DNA from: Halichoerus grypus
Lineage: Eukaryota; Chordata; Mammalia; Carnivora; Phocidae
NCBI RefSeq assembly: GCF_964656455.1
Contig: NC_135718.1
Coordinates: 130,431,966 to 130,495,965, forward strand
Length of the DNA stretch: 64,000 bases
Direction of reading: 5' to 3'
This document shows, in pieces, positions 1 to 10,554 of this stretch (the stretch's first letter is position 1; every line of letters starts with the position of its first letter). The position numbers and the translations under genes are program-made. The notes under the pieces are model-generated. The model did not search any database, was not told the DNA's origin, and was given only the letters and a program-made list of their open reading frames with translations.

Positions 1-345
1 CCTGTGGCTTTCCTTTTAAGGACAGAGAGCATGCTCCTTGGATTCTGGCTGGGGTCCCAGGGACTTGATCCGAGACTTTTTGGAGCCTTGAATGGGCAAG
101 CAACGTAGTGTGTATGGCCCAGGAAACTTGGCTGTGGGGTGAGGTGGCAGACAGATGATGTGCTATTGTGTTGGATGTTTGTGGGAATCTGGCAGAGAGA
201 AGTTTCTGGTCTTGATCCATCTCTCCTTCTAACTCTAGGCATCTTTACATCCTGTTTATCTGATATAGTGGACATGGCCCAGGATGAGGGGTATAAGTAA
301 GTAGTAGAGGTACCAGAGGAAAAAAATGCTCAAAAATGCCGATCA

Positions 346-538
346 GGGGGCACCTGGGTGGCTCAGTCGGTTAAGCATCTGCCTTCAGCTCAGGTCATGA
401 TCCCAGGGTCCTGGGATCGAGCCCCACGTCTGGTTCCCTGCTCAGTGGGGAGTCTGCTTCTCCCTCTCCCTCTGCAGCTCCCCTTCCTTGTGCTCTCTCT
501 CTCTCTCTGTCAAATAAATAAATAAATAAAATCTTTAA
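346..538 (+). mobile_element. CAN-SINE (carnivore tRNA-derived SINE)
   Basis: A full-length copy runs from the tRNA-like head through the CT-rich region to an (AAATAA)n/AAATCTTTAAAA tail. A perfect 14 bp target-site duplication, aaaaatgccgatca, lies at 332-345 and 539-552. Such SINEs are mobilised in trans by L1 and encode no protein. The perfect duplication indicates a fairly recent insertion. Confidence 0.96.
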
Positions 539-874
539 AAAAATGCCGATCAGTAAGTAAGTAATAATAACCTGTCAAAAGACCAGAGTAGAACATTTCC
601 ATTGTGTCGGCATATGCAGTGTACATAAGTGTGCCTAATCTTATCATAAACATGCTCGACTTCCATGGGGCTCTGCTCTTAGGCTTGGCACATATAAACC
701 TGATTTCCTAAACCAGAGTGCATGCTTTTTGAAGATGTGCCTTATAGTTTTCTTGTTTTCTCCCATAGACTCTCAATGTGCTGATAGTAATCCTTAATAA
801 ACCCCTGCTAGTGAGTAGCTCTTTGTTAGCCTGGAGCTATGGGTTTGACTCCTAGAAAATGTGTGCACATGAAT

Positions 875-1000
875 ACAAATAATATTTATTGAGCCCCTGC
901 TGGGCATAAGTCTCTGTACTTGGTACTGTGGGCAGTGACAAAGGAGGAACAAGGATGGCTGCTCTCAGTCTAATGAGAGAGCAAAGGCAAGTACATATGA
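875..1000 (-). mobile_element. L2 LINE 3' end relic
   Basis: The plus strand reads like the reverse complement of the L2 3' end: 'aatatttattgagcccctgctgggca', then a 'tactgtgggcagtgacaaagga' segment. It is an old, diverged relic that abuts the CA microsatellite. Confidence 0.5.
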
Positions 1001-1004
1001 AAAC

Positions 1005-1006
<2 letters not shown>

Positions 1007-1047
<41 letters not shown>
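1007..1047 (+). repeat. (CA)n microsatellite
   Basis: About 20 uninterrupted CA dinucleotides. The Cys/Val-repeat open frames read across it on the minus strand are artefacts of the repeat. Confidence 0.98.
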
Positions 1048-1049
<2 letters not shown>

Positions 1050-1659
1050 CTGATAGAAACAAAGACAGAAGTGGTAGCAGGGATACAGAGCTGGGAGTGG
1101 GTTGCAGGATGCTGGCAGGGGCCAGATTTTGTGTGTGTCTCTGTCTGGCCTTCTCTCGAGGATTCCCTTCTTCATGAGGCATAGCTGGTACCAGCCACTT
1201 CCATGCCTGCAAGGACAGTGCTGCCTTTATGGTTGGTCGGCCAGCTCGATGTCTCACTGGGGCTGGGCTGAGGCGGTGCTGTCCTGAGCTTGCCTCTTCC
1301 TTAAAGAGCACTCGGGAAGGGGGAGAGGACTGTGCGGAAGGGGAAGAAACTCCCTTTTCTTCTGGTCACTGAAATGGTGACAGGGTCTAGCTCTCGAACT
1401 TCCTTCTAGGCACAGAAGGGGTTTGTGGGGACCCCAGCAGCTCTTGTACATGGAGCCCCATGATGCAGGCCCAGGTGCAGCTCTGGAGGAGACAGGAAAA
1501 GCAGAGCTTGGTGGCATGGCTCCCTGCAGTCACCTGAGCCCCCCTGCTTTACCCTCATGGAGTATGCACTGCCTGGTGGGGAGTAGGTGGGCCGTATCTC
1601 CCAGCTGGGGCCGGGGTGGGGGACTTCTCTGGTTGACTCACAGGGAGGAGCCTATCCTT

Positions 1660-1812
1660 CCCCATCTTCTGTGGGCACACAAGTCACCTGGGATCTTGCT
1701 AAAGTGCACAGACAGAATGATTAGGTCTGCATTGGGCCTGGGTTTCTGCATTCCTTACCAGCCCCCAGGGGATGCCGGCACTGCTGGCCAGCAAACCACA
1801 TGTTGACTGGCA
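1660..1812. mobile_element. Possible hAT (MER5-like) DNA transposon relic
   Basis: The segment includes 'caagtcacctgggatcttgctaaa' followed by a 'gggcctgggtttctgcatt' segment, as in short non-autonomous hAT-Charlie elements. It is diverged, and no terminal inverted repeats or target duplication could be fixed by eye. Confidence 0.35.
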
Positions 1813-1825
1813 AGGCCCTGTGTAT

Positions 1826-1990
1826 GGGTTGTCAACCTGGAAACATGCCAGTCTCACCTGGGGAGATTTTAAAATATGCGGATGCTGGGACCCACTCTAC
1901 AACCCAATAACATAATCTCTGAGAGTTGGGTCAAGGCACCAGAATGTTTTAAAAGCCTCCTCAATGATTCCGATATATAGCCCTGGATGG
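1826..1990. mobile_element. MER5-like hAT DNA transposon relic
   Basis: The order 'gttgtcaacctgg', 'cacctggggagattttaaaa', 'gatgctgggacccac', 'ataatctctgagagttgg' follows the MER5B-type consensus. It is non-autonomous, about 160 bp, with no coding capacity. Confidence 0.55.
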
Positions 1991-2019
1991 TTTTTCTCTT
2001 CCCCCGGATAGGCTTTTCA

Positions 2020-2335
2020 CCTGCCTATGCCCTCCTTACCCCAAGAGACTGTAAGTGCCTCCGGGGCACAGAACGTCTTATATCAGATTACCAGTCATGC
2101 CCTATAGTCATCCTCAGTCAGCTCAGCTGGTAACAGTGTGATGTATCACCATCTAGCACTCTGGCCACTGCTCCCATGCATGTACCATCAGCCACGAGGG
2201 ATCAAAGAACATGGCTGGCTTAGAGCAGGCCAGTTCTACTCTCGGGACAACAAGTCAGAGTGGGCATCCAGTGCCTAGAACCATGCCTGGCACCTAGTAA
2301 ACTTTCAGCAAGTCTATACTGAATGGATGCTGACT
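2020..2335 (+). mobile_element. L2 LINE 3' end relic, interrupted
   Basis: 'gagactgtaagtgcctccggggcacagaac' near 2045 and 'catgcctggcacctagtaaa...actgaatgg' near 2283-2326 match the two parts of the L2 3' tail. The roughly 170 bp between them do not, so either an insertion or extreme divergence separates the parts. Confidence 0.4.
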
Positions 2336-2404
2336 CCAGTGTGGGGTGGCAGAACGGGCACTGGATCAAGGAGCTGAAGGCCAGAAGGGTTAGAGGGTCT
2401 AAAG

Positions 2405-2548
2405 GGAGTAGGGCAAGTTATTTAACATTCCTTAGCTTTAATTGTCTTAGTTGTAAATATGAGAATAATAACGCCTACCTAACAGGGCTATTTAAATAGA
2501 AAATAACGTCGGAAAAGGGGCTCTGTAAATGCTAGTGTTACGCAGACA
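2405..2548 (+). mobile_element. MIR SINE relic
   Basis: The order 'ggcaagttatttaacattccttagctt', 'aatatgagaataataacgcctacctaac', 'gctctgtaaatgctag' is the core-to-tail order of MIR on the plus strand. Confidence 0.6.
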
Positions 2549-2774
2549 AGAGACTGTGTCAGAATTTATTTTTTTAAGTGGTGGGATGAAGCCGTAGGTA
2601 TCATTGCAAGCTCTTGTTCTAGCAGACCCTCCCAGGTCCCGCCACGTGTGCCTCTGTCTATAGGAACAGCGAGGGGGCTCAGGGAGGTACCACACTGACC
2701 GGTCGTCTACTCTGTGTAGACGTCCACACTGTGCTAGTGGCTTGGCTTCTGTCATCTCACTGATTCATCACAAC

Positions 2775-2940
2775 CCTTGGACCGGGTGTTATGATCCTGA
2801 TTACACCGAGAAAATGGGGGCTCCGAATGGGAACCAACTTGCCCAAAGTAGGACAGCTCTGTAAGTGGCAGAGCTGGCATCGGATCTGATTCCAGAGTCT
2901 CCTCATCCTGGCTCCTTACCCAGCAGGCAGCGCTGGGTTC
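2775..2940 (-). mobile_element. MIR SINE relic
   Basis: A reverse-complement MIR: 'accgagaaaatggggg', 'aacttgcccaaagtaggacagc', 'gtaagtggcagagctggcatcgg', ending in 'ccagagtctcct'. Confidence 0.65.
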
Positions 2941-2944
2941 CAGC

Positions 2945-3630
2945 ACGGGCTGATTGATGGTCCTTTGGTTTGAGAAGCTTCCTTGTCTGGGGGGTCACTT
3001 GTTTTGGAGAGTGACATAAGATCCTGGCTATCACAGAAACGCCAGTCTTCCATTAGGGAGCGTTAGAGTCCATGGCACCGCAGCCCTCTGAGTCTTGGCC
3101 GACGCTGCACCGTAAGGCCACTGCTCAGAGTCTTCCTCAGGCCCCGAGGCAAAGGCTGTGACCTTCCCCTACAGAAGAGTCACCATCTGCCCCCACGGTC
3201 CCCTCCCTGCTTGACAGAGCCCCTGACCCAGCTCTCATCTGTTTCTTGCCTATCTAGGTTTCCCTTTCATTCTGGTCCTAAAAGAAAACAGAAACACAAA
3301 AGGGAGCAATCCCATGAGCCTCTCCTCATCCACAGGTGTAACGTCAATGGGTTATTTTCATCGCCTGGCGCTAGTGCTCCCCTCCTCAGGCGAGGTGGGG
3401 GAGGGGCCCATCTCCTCCAACAGCTTCAGCACAGAGAGGAGGTCCCAGTGTCTGCTGTCCTCCTGTCCACCTCTCTGGCTTCAGCAATGCTGCTGTGATG
3501 ACAAGGACACATCCTGGCCGAAGTCAGTCTGGCTAAGTTGTTCGGAAGAGAGGGGAGAGGGCTGATTTGCACGGTTTAACCAGTTAGAGGGATCCACCTG
3601 GTCCAGGTACTTATCTGTGTATACCTGGAG
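2945..3630. other. Unique sequence, no feature recognised
   Basis: Moderately GC-rich single-copy-looking DNA. Short frames exist in it but show no domain, splice pattern or Kozak context that I can defend. Confidence 0.5.
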
Positions 3631-3635
3631 TAGCT

Positions 3636-3847
3636 TTATTTTTTATTTTTTTTAAGATTTTATTTATTTGAGAGGGAGAGACAGAGAGAATGACAGAGAT
3701 AGTGAGAGAGAGCAACAGTGGAGAGGAGAGGGAGAAGCAGACTCTCTGCTGAGCAGGGAGCCCAATGTGGGGCTCGATCCCAGGACCCTGGGATCATGTC
3801 CTGAGCCGAATGCAGATGCTTAACCCACTGAGCCACCCAGGCACCCC
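3636..3847 (-). mobile_element. CAN-SINE
   Basis: Reverse orientation: a T-rich stretch, then 'aagattttatttatttgagag', a purine-rich stretch, 'gggctcgatcccaggaccctgg', and the head 'actgagccacccaggcacccc' ending at 3847. The target duplication is unclear; 'cctggag' occurs at 3624 and again at the right edge. Confidence 0.93.
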
Positions 3848-3849
3848 TG

Positions 3850-5215
3850 GAGGCCTTGTTGGGTATCGGCCGAGACTAACTGAATCCACACTGAGAGAAC
3901 TAGAGAGGAAACTCAAGTGACTTCACAGGCACTACAAACATATCCCATGGTGGGCTTTGGATATAACTATCTAACGCTCCTCACTGAGATGTGACTAAGT
4001 CTCTCTTCATACCTGGTCCACATCCATCCTCTTGCTGTGTTCTAATTTGGCTGATCTTTCTCTTATGTATTCTGTGAAATTCTGTGCTGGGATATTACTT
4101 TCCTATATCAGGGCCAGGATTACAACATCCAGAACTTTCTTCAGCTTTAGGAATTGTTCAGAGTTTACTTTCAAGTACAGAGGGTTTATCCATTGTGTTG
4201 CTTCGATATTTTCTCTGCTAAATCCCCGTGTATATTTTTAAGCCATTTTGGCTTTTTTTCTCTCTCTTTTCTCTTTGAGTGTCCCTAGGGTTTTCTGTGT
4301 CTGAGAACTCTGCTTCCTGTGTGTGGTTCTGCATGGTCAGCATGCTGCCTCTCTAGTAGGAATAAAGACTCCCAGTTAGGCCCAGGCTAAAAATGAATCC
4401 CCTGTCGCCTGGAAGACTGGTCACCGTGACGCCTTGCTGCAGCACCATGAAATACCCCATCCAGCTGCAGAGGTCTGGGGCCTTAGTGCTTCATCTTTTC
4501 ACTCCCATGGATGTGTGGCTATTCCAGCACCACCTGTTCTGAGTATCTTAGCAATCAGTATGAAGCCTACTGGGCTTCTGGGGCTAGAATGGATTTGGCT
4601 GGTGGGCCCCCAGGCCTCTGACCCTTTTCCTTCTCCATCTGGCTGCCCTCAGCAGCGGGGCGGCTGATGCGGCGCTGGCAGCTGGGGGCCTCGGTGAGAT
4701 GGGCAGGTTAAGGGGGCGAGCCGAGGTTAAAGGAAATGTTGCAAAAGACTATGAATGGTGTGGGGCTGGGCCCCGCTCGAAGGTTCTGGAAGGCTGGTGT
4801 GAGAGTGGGGTTCAGGTCTGGGTCAGGCGCTGGCCCCATTCTGAGTCTGATTGGGAAAACCCTCTCTGAGCATATCCCCCAGATTGTTTGTGTTCTTACA
4901 CCTTGAGAAATAAAGAGAGAGATTTTAGATGGCACCCCAAAAAGTTGCAGCTGGGGCTTCTGAGAGCAAGAATGCTTCGTTTCTTAATGGGCTGGTGACA
5001 TCATCCGAGGCCTACCCAGATGCTGGCGTGTCAGGGACAGACCAAAACAGGCCAACGGCTACTCAAAGGTGGCTAAAGCTATTCTGCTGGCTCGGAGTGT
5101 GTTTGCTCCACATCACTTGTCAGCCTTCCCCCCCTTCCTCCTTCCCCAGGTTTGTTTTTCCCAGTTCCCATTGTGGAAAGCCCAAGGGCATGCATCTGGT
5201 CTTGGAAGGGGAAAA
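3850..5215. other. Unique sequence, including an AT-rich block at 3960-4260
   Basis: No repeat family or gene is recognised. The AT-rich portion has no microsatellite character and could be conserved noncoding DNA. The 4650-4950 part is GC-rich. Confidence 0.4.
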
Positions 5216-5402
5216 TAGCCCAAGAGCAAGGGCTTGGGTTCACATCTGGCTCTCCATTCACTAATTGTGTGACCTTTTGCAAATGACTTAAATCTCCTCT
5301 ACTTTTCATCTGTAAACTGGGGAATTAAGTGGTGCTTGCCCTGCATGGAGTTATTAGAATGAAATTAGAAAATGCAAATGAACCCCTTTGCCAAGTAAGA
5401 AG
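5216..5402 (+). mobile_element. MIR SINE relic
   Basis: 'ttgggttcacatctggctct', 'actaattgtgtgaccttttgcaaatgactt' and 'catctgtaaactggggaatt' form a nearly complete MIR core on the plus strand. Confidence 0.72.
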
Positions 5403-6069
5403 TGGCCCATGAAAGTGAGCTCTTGATACTTCGCACGTCCCTTCCTTATAGTAGCTTCATGCTCTGCCTTATCACCTCACGACTTTGGTGAGCGATAGAA
5501 AATATTTTCGAACCTCAGCAAGGTGCCCAGCTGTGCACTAGGAACAGTGAGAATTGCAGTGGGAAGAAGCGGCAATCTCTTCTGGGACCCTACTTGTACC
5601 TAGTACTCTGGTTGACAAAGCGCACCAGGCACCTGTGTGTGTGATGAAGATAACTAACTACACAAGTCATAAAGGATAGATGCAAAGGGCTCGTTCCGAC
5701 CACAGAGCTCTTGCAGTTTAGCAGAGAGAGTACATACAATCTATGGAGACCTGGAAGACTTCAAGGAGGAGATTTACGGTGGACCCTTGGAAGATGGAGC
5801 TCTTGGCTCTTTCTGTGCTCCAGCAAGCTCATTAGGGAGTGTCTCCAAACGGGAGGGGGCAGAGATTAGGAAGAAAGGGACAGTCTGGTTATCCTCAAGA
5901 CCGAATTTCCTCATTTCATGCTGGCCACACCCACAGGGAAGAAGGGTGGTTTTTCTGAGGCTCAGAGATAGTGAAGAAGCCAACAGAGGGTCAATCAGCA
6001 CATCTCAGGACAGGGAATGAGAGTCCATTTCTCATAATAGACCATTTTGGTCCCCATGTCTTGCTTCCT

Positions 6070-6092
6070 CTTTTTTTTTTTTTTTTTTTTTT
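6070..6092. repeat. Poly(T) tract
   Basis: About 23 T residues. The right flank is not a clear SINE or L1, so this may be the remnant tail of a decayed minus-strand retroelement. Confidence 0.9.
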
Positions 6093-6164
6093 ACTGAACT
6101 GTATCCTTATCATAGCCCTGGCCACACCAACTTAATATATCACTTTTAGGCAATATATCATTTC

Positions 6165-6268
6165 CAGGTGAGGAAATCAAAGCACAGAGAGGTGGGTGAC
6201 CAGTTGAGGAAGTGGCACGAATCAGGGCAGAGCCAAGGCTGGATATTCACCTCCTGACTCGTGGCCGA
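6165..6268 (-). mobile_element. MIR SINE relic
   Basis: 'caggtgaggaaatcaaagcacagagagg' followed by 'gggcagagccaaggctgg' is the MIR core read on the minus strand. Confidence 0.6.
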
Positions 6269-6713
6269 AGGATTCCTAGTCTAGCTCTCTCCTGGGCTTC
6301 TCCTGTGATTCAGGTCTCAGCTGGTGTCTAGCATAAGGCAGCCCTGGATCTCTAGGCGGGGGATGGAGAGCAATCCCACCCAACACAAGACCTCTTCCAG
6401 TTCAAGCAGCTCTGGTCCAGAATACCATGTGACCATCACTGCACATTCCCCCCCCCTCCCCAGCTCTGGCTGGGTTTCAAGTCCTAGTCTCAACAGCCAC
6501 GGGACTTGGTGGCCAGGCCTGGGAAGAGCCCATTGTCTTCTTGCATCATCCCTGGTTGTGTGGCTGCTGGCTAGCTTGCTTGTTCATTTTCTGTTTGTTT
6601 TGTGTAGGCTGCTCTGAGCCCTATATTCAGGCACAGCTGGGTAGCTGGCACCTGCTCAACCTTTGCCCCAGTCTATCCTAGAATTCTCCATGGTACTGAT
6701 GGAAGACTGCTGG

Positions 6714-6715
<2 letters not shown>

Positions 6716-6761
<46 letters not shown>
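6716..6761 (+). repeat. (TG)n microsatellite
   Basis: About 22 TG units. The overlapping Thr-His repeat frames on the opposite strand are artefacts of this tract. Confidence 0.98.
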
Positions 6762-6767
<6 letters not shown>

Positions 6768-7044
6768 AGAGAGGGGAGAGGAAGGTATAAAGCTTCCTGA
6801 ATAGTAAGAGACCTCTTTCTCCAGTGGGGCTTGGTTCTGGGTTGAGACAAGTAGGAGCCCTATTGTTTTCTTCTTGCAGATTATGTGTAAATTGACCATG
6901 GTTATCAGCCTCATCAGCAGTGGGAGGACAGGAGGTGTACTGTGTTCTAGGCATGAGTGGCCCGTAACCTCTCCCATTCCTGGTTATTGTGATAGCAGCA
7001 ATAGTCGTAATAAGGAGAGCGAGGTTAGAATAATGGCAGCCACC

Positions 7045-7297
7045 AGATATTCAGATCTTACTATGTGCTAGGCAATGCTATAAGGGCTTTTAATAGATAT
7101 CGTCTCACTCCACACTTCATTTATGATGTGTTTTCAGTAGCCTTATTTTACAGGAGAGTGAAGCCCAGGTACTTGAGTGGCTTTTTCCCAAGGTCTCTCA
7201 GCTACTAAACTGTGCAGTTGGGGCTTCAGATCAGATCCATCTGACTCCAATCAGATTTCATCTGATGGAGCTCTTAACCTCCGTGCTACCGTGAGTG
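7045..7297 (-). mobile_element. MIR SINE relic, near full length
   Basis: On the minus strand: 'ttactatgtgctaggcaatgct', 'tctcactccacact', 'ttattttacaggagagtgaag', 'gtctctcagctactaaactg', then the terminal part to 'cttaacctccgtgctac'. Confidence 0.65.
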
Positions 7298-7484
7298 CTG
7301 AAAGGACCCTTCCCAGCCATAAAGTCCACTGTAACTCTAGGTAGAGACCCTATTCCCTCCTGCTGGAGTAAGAGACGCACAGGTCTGAGCAGCTGATAGA
7401 TTCCTTGGTTATGAGGAAGCCCTTAGTATCTCATGTCTGAGCTTAGGGAGACTTTGGGACTATAATGTCAGGTCCCCCAGTTTT

Positions 7485-7620
7485 GCACAGGAGGAAGTGA
7501 AGCCTGAGGAAGGACCTCAGTCAAAGCTGGGCAGCAACCCAGTGGCAAAGCCGTGCAGCAACCCAGTGGCAAAGCCAGGAGTAGAACCCAGCCTCCTAAT
7601 TGGTAGCCAGAATTTTCTCA
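7485..7620 (-). mobile_element. MIR SINE relic carrying a 24 bp tandem duplication
   Basis: 'gaagtgaagcctgaggaagg' and 'gtggcaaagccaggagtagaacccagcctcc' fit a minus-strand MIR. The segment 'gcagcaacccagtggcaaag' plus 4 bases occurs twice in tandem (7531-7554 and 7555-7576), which the consensus lacks. Confidence 0.6.
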
Positions 7621-8470
7621 CCACCTGTCTATTTGTAGAATACCTTTGCTGCCCCACACCCCTCCATCCTCTTACCCAAGATGCCAGTGTGAGACAGGAG
7701 GGAGGAAAGAGGGACAGGCGGAATTCTCTTATTATCATGGGGCTGCTGACTTGCTTTGGGCTGCGTAGGCTTGTGAGTTGGGGGTGTCCCAACTGACCCT
7801 TTCCCTGAAAATCCACCAGCCTCTGTTCTTTTATGTCTCTTCACCCACTGGTGCTCTTGGGAAGTCTGGGGGTTGTAGAGGACTTGACTCCCTCTGCCAC
7901 TGCCCACCCACTGTGACCCATTCTTTCTAGAAAATTCTGCAAACCCATTAGGTTCGGAGTGACTCTTCCCGGCCCCATGTTGGATGCACCTCCATCTCCA
8001 CTTGAAGGTGGGCTGCCTTATATTTTGCTTCTTTCCCTATGAACAGTAGGCATGGGGAGCAAGGAGCGGGGGCAGTTGTCAGGTTTGTCTGTCTGTCCCT
8101 TTCTGAGGCAAAAGCTCACAGGATCTCCAGGGGCAGAGGAATTCAATTACATGAGTCACAATTAGGATGCTGATAAAAACATGAATTCAAAGATAGGGTG
8201 AAGGGCAGTTTGGGGACTCACCTCTGCTCTTTGTTTGTCCATGAACCCTCTGGAAACTGATAATTTCCCCATTTCCCAGAGGGACACACTGAGAGACTCA
8301 GAGGGAAAAATTCATCCTGGAGAATTCACCCTCTCCCTGTCACCCACTCTGTCCAGGAACTAACCCTATCTTAGGTCGGCAGGGACTCAGTGAGTTGGAG
8401 GCAATCCCCTTTGTCATTACTTTTTCAATAATTTTTATTAAAGTAAAACATATAGTAAAGTACACGAATC
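7621..8470. other. Unique sequence, no feature recognised
   Basis: Mixed-composition DNA with several short frames on both strands and no convincing gene. Some MIR-like text ('atttcccagagggacacactgagagactcag') sits near 8270 but is too short to call. Confidence 0.4.
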
Positions 8471-8479
8471 CATACTTTT

Positions 8480-8640
8480 TATTTCTTAAACATTAGTTTT
8501 CTGGTTATAAAGGTAAAAGTTGTAAAATTTGGGGAGAAAAAAAAAAACCAACCCACAAACCAGAAAGCCTAATCACTTGGAAATGACAACCATTAAGATT
8601 TTATGTCTGTGTTTTCAGTTGGTCTTGTTCTGATTTGAGT
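8480..8640 (-). mobile_element. Old L1-type LINE fragment
   Basis: Resembles the 'aaaatttggaaaatac...cccataatcccaccacccagagataacca' region of an old L1M element seen on the opposite strand. It is strongly diverged; the 26.6 kb copy is clearer. Confidence 0.35.
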
Positions 8641-9059
8641 GTCATTGTTAACGCTGGCTGTAGGGGACAGAGGGGATAAGGACGGGGGGTCACGGAGGAT
8701 CCTTCGCCCTTTCCCAGGACGTTTCACTGCTGCCAGGCTATAGCCCAGCTTCTGATCCTTTACCTACAACTCAGAAACATGATCACCCCTGCCCTCACTG
8801 CTAATAAGCCAAATAATCAGTGATAACATCACGCAGGCCATGATTTATTGAACAGCCCGCATTGTTCAAAATACAAAAGTTGGGTTTGACATGTTGGGAT
8901 GAGAGTCCTGGAGTGCCTGGGGGCAGGTATGTCCTCAGGGAGACCAGTTGGCCTGGGAACAGGCTGTGTGTTTGCACACATCTGAACTGGTGTCTGCTTC
9001 CAGCCTATTTCTTAGACTCCCATTCTGGGCCTCTGAACAAGGCTCAGAGGGCGGCAGCC

Positions 9060-9240
9060 ACTGGGTGAGAAGATGTGGCCTTATCCCTGGGCTCGTCAGC
9101 TTCAACCATATTTGTCTGAGCCTCCCTACTGAGATCTGCTGGGCATGGAATGATTTGATGTGAAGTGCTCAGAGGAGTGTTTGGTGCTGCCAAGGGTCAG
9201 CAGGTGTTGGCTGTGGCCATCATCATGAAGATCACCGTCA
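9060..9240 (+). mobile_element. MIR SINE relic (3' half)
   Basis: 'gaagtgctcagaggagtgtttgg' followed by 'cagcaggtgttggctgtggccatcatcat' matches the MIR 3' tail in order, with divergence. Confidence 0.4.
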
Positions 9241-9311
9241 TCTCCTTCTTGTGCAGGCTGGGCCAGAAACTGTCAGAGCTGCAGGGGACCTGAAAGGCAG
9301 GCTAGTCTGTG

Positions 9312-9502
9312 ATGCTCAGACGTTAACCTGCACCAGAGTTCCCTGGAGGGCTGGGAATGCAGGCTGAGAACAAAGGGCGGGCCTCACTCCCATGGTTTCT
9401 GAGTCAGGAGGTCTAGGGTGGCCCCAAGAAGATGCATTTCTGACAAGTTTCCAGGTGATGCTGTTCTTGCTGCTTTAGGGACCACACTTGCAGAGCCACT
9501 GA
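9312..9502. mobile_element. MER5-like hAT DNA transposon relic
   Basis: 'gaccagagttccctggagggctggg'-type text near 9330, 'ttctgagtcaggaggtctagggtgg' and 'caagtttccaggtgatgctg' near 9450 follow the layout of short hAT-Charlie elements. No open frame. Confidence 0.55.
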
Positions 9503-9533
9503 ATCAACTCTTTCATTTTTGCAGGCAGGGGAT

Positions 9534-9881
9534 TGCTATGGTCTGAATGTTTATATCCCCCCAAAATGTATATGCCCAAGGTGATGGTATTCGAAGGTGG
9601 GGCCTTTGGGAGGTGAGTAGGTCATGAGGGCAGAGCCCTTGTACATGAGATAATTGCAATTATAAAGGAGCCCCTAGAAAGCCAGGTCACCCCTTCCACC
9701 AAGTCAGGACACAGTGAGGAGTCAGCAGTCTATAGCCCAGAAGAGGGTCGTTACAGAACCTGATCATGCTGGCACCCTGAGCTTGGACTTCCAGCCTCCA
9801 GAACCATGAGAAGTAAAGTTCTCTAGTTGACAAGCCACGTGGTCTGGCATTTTGTTACAGCAGCCCGAACAGACTAAGACA
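9534..9881 (+). mobile_element. Solo LTR of an ERVL-MaLR retrotransposon (MST/MLT1 type)
   Basis: It starts TGCTATGG and ends GACTAAGACA. It carries the diagnostic internal order 'gatggtattcgaaggtggggcctttgggagg', 'ggtcatgagggcagagccc', 'gaggacacagtgagga' (diverged), 'cagcctccagaaccatgagaa' and 'cattttgttacagcagccc'. At 348 bp it is close to a full LTR. No internal coding region follows, so this is a solo LTR left by recombination. A 5 bp duplication is not preserved (gggat left, gggcc right). Confidence 0.85.
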
Positions 9882-10002
9882 GGGCCTGAGGGAAAACAGT
9901 AATGGTCTTAGTACTCTTTGGTTGCAGAGCTGGGATCAAACCCAGGTCTCAGGATTCCCAGCCCAGTGTTTCAAATATATTGCCGATGTCCTAGTCACCT
10001 AT

Positions 10003-10077
10003 CAGGTCATGATCCCAGGGCCCTGGGATCGATTGTTCAGCGGGGATACATGATAAAGGTTTATCATGTATCTCCCG
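10003..10077 (+). mobile_element. Broken CAN-SINE relic containing a perfect hairpin
   Basis: 'tcaggtcatgatcccaggg' and 'cctgggatcga' are CAN-SINE text. About 20 bases are then missing before 'ttgttcagcgggga'. The next SINE bases are replaced by an inverted repeat with 13 bp arms (10045-10057 and 10060-10072, spacer GG), after which SINE-like 'tctccc' resumes. The head and tail of the SINE are absent. Confidence 0.6.
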
Positions 10078-10334
10078 TGGGGAAAGAGCTGGGCCTGGCA
10101 CTGGGTTGGGTAACCAGGCAAACAGGACAGAGTCCGAGTGCTGGGGCCCCACTTCCCACTTCATCTTTTCTGATCCCTTGACACTGGCTTACCCTCGAAC
10201 GGGCTCTGGGTGCACAGTAAGAGGAGAGTACTCAGGCCCCTGGATACCAACCCTTGCTCCGCTCTGATGTACCAGGTGACCTCAGCTCAGTCTTCTCTCT
10301 AGGCCTCGATTTCTTCGTAAGAAAATTCAGTGCA

Positions 10335-10538
10335 GGGGGCACCTGGGTGGTTCAGTTGGTTAAGCGTCTGCCTTCAGCTCAGGTCATGATCCCCCTGCCC
10401 TGGGATCGAGTGCCACATCGGGCTCTTTGCTGGGCGGGGAGCCTGCTTCTCCCTCTGCCTGCTGCTCCCCCTGCTTGTGTTCCCTCTCTCTCCCCACCTC
10501 TCTCTCTGACAAATAAATAAATAAAATCTAAAACAGAA
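10335..10538 (+). mobile_element. CAN-SINE
   Basis: A complete copy with head 'gggggcacctgggtggttcag' and an AAATAA tail. A perfect 16 bp target duplication, aagaaaattcagtgca, lies at 10319-10334 and 10539-10554. Confidence 0.97.
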
Positions 10539-10554
10539 AAGAAAATTCAGTGCA

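Noticed and set aside
852..1311. Frames encoding Cys-Val repeats
   Set aside because: Direct translation of the (CA)n microsatellite.
6656..6977. Frames encoding Thr-His repeats
   Set aside because: Direct translation of the (TG)n microsatellite in all frames.
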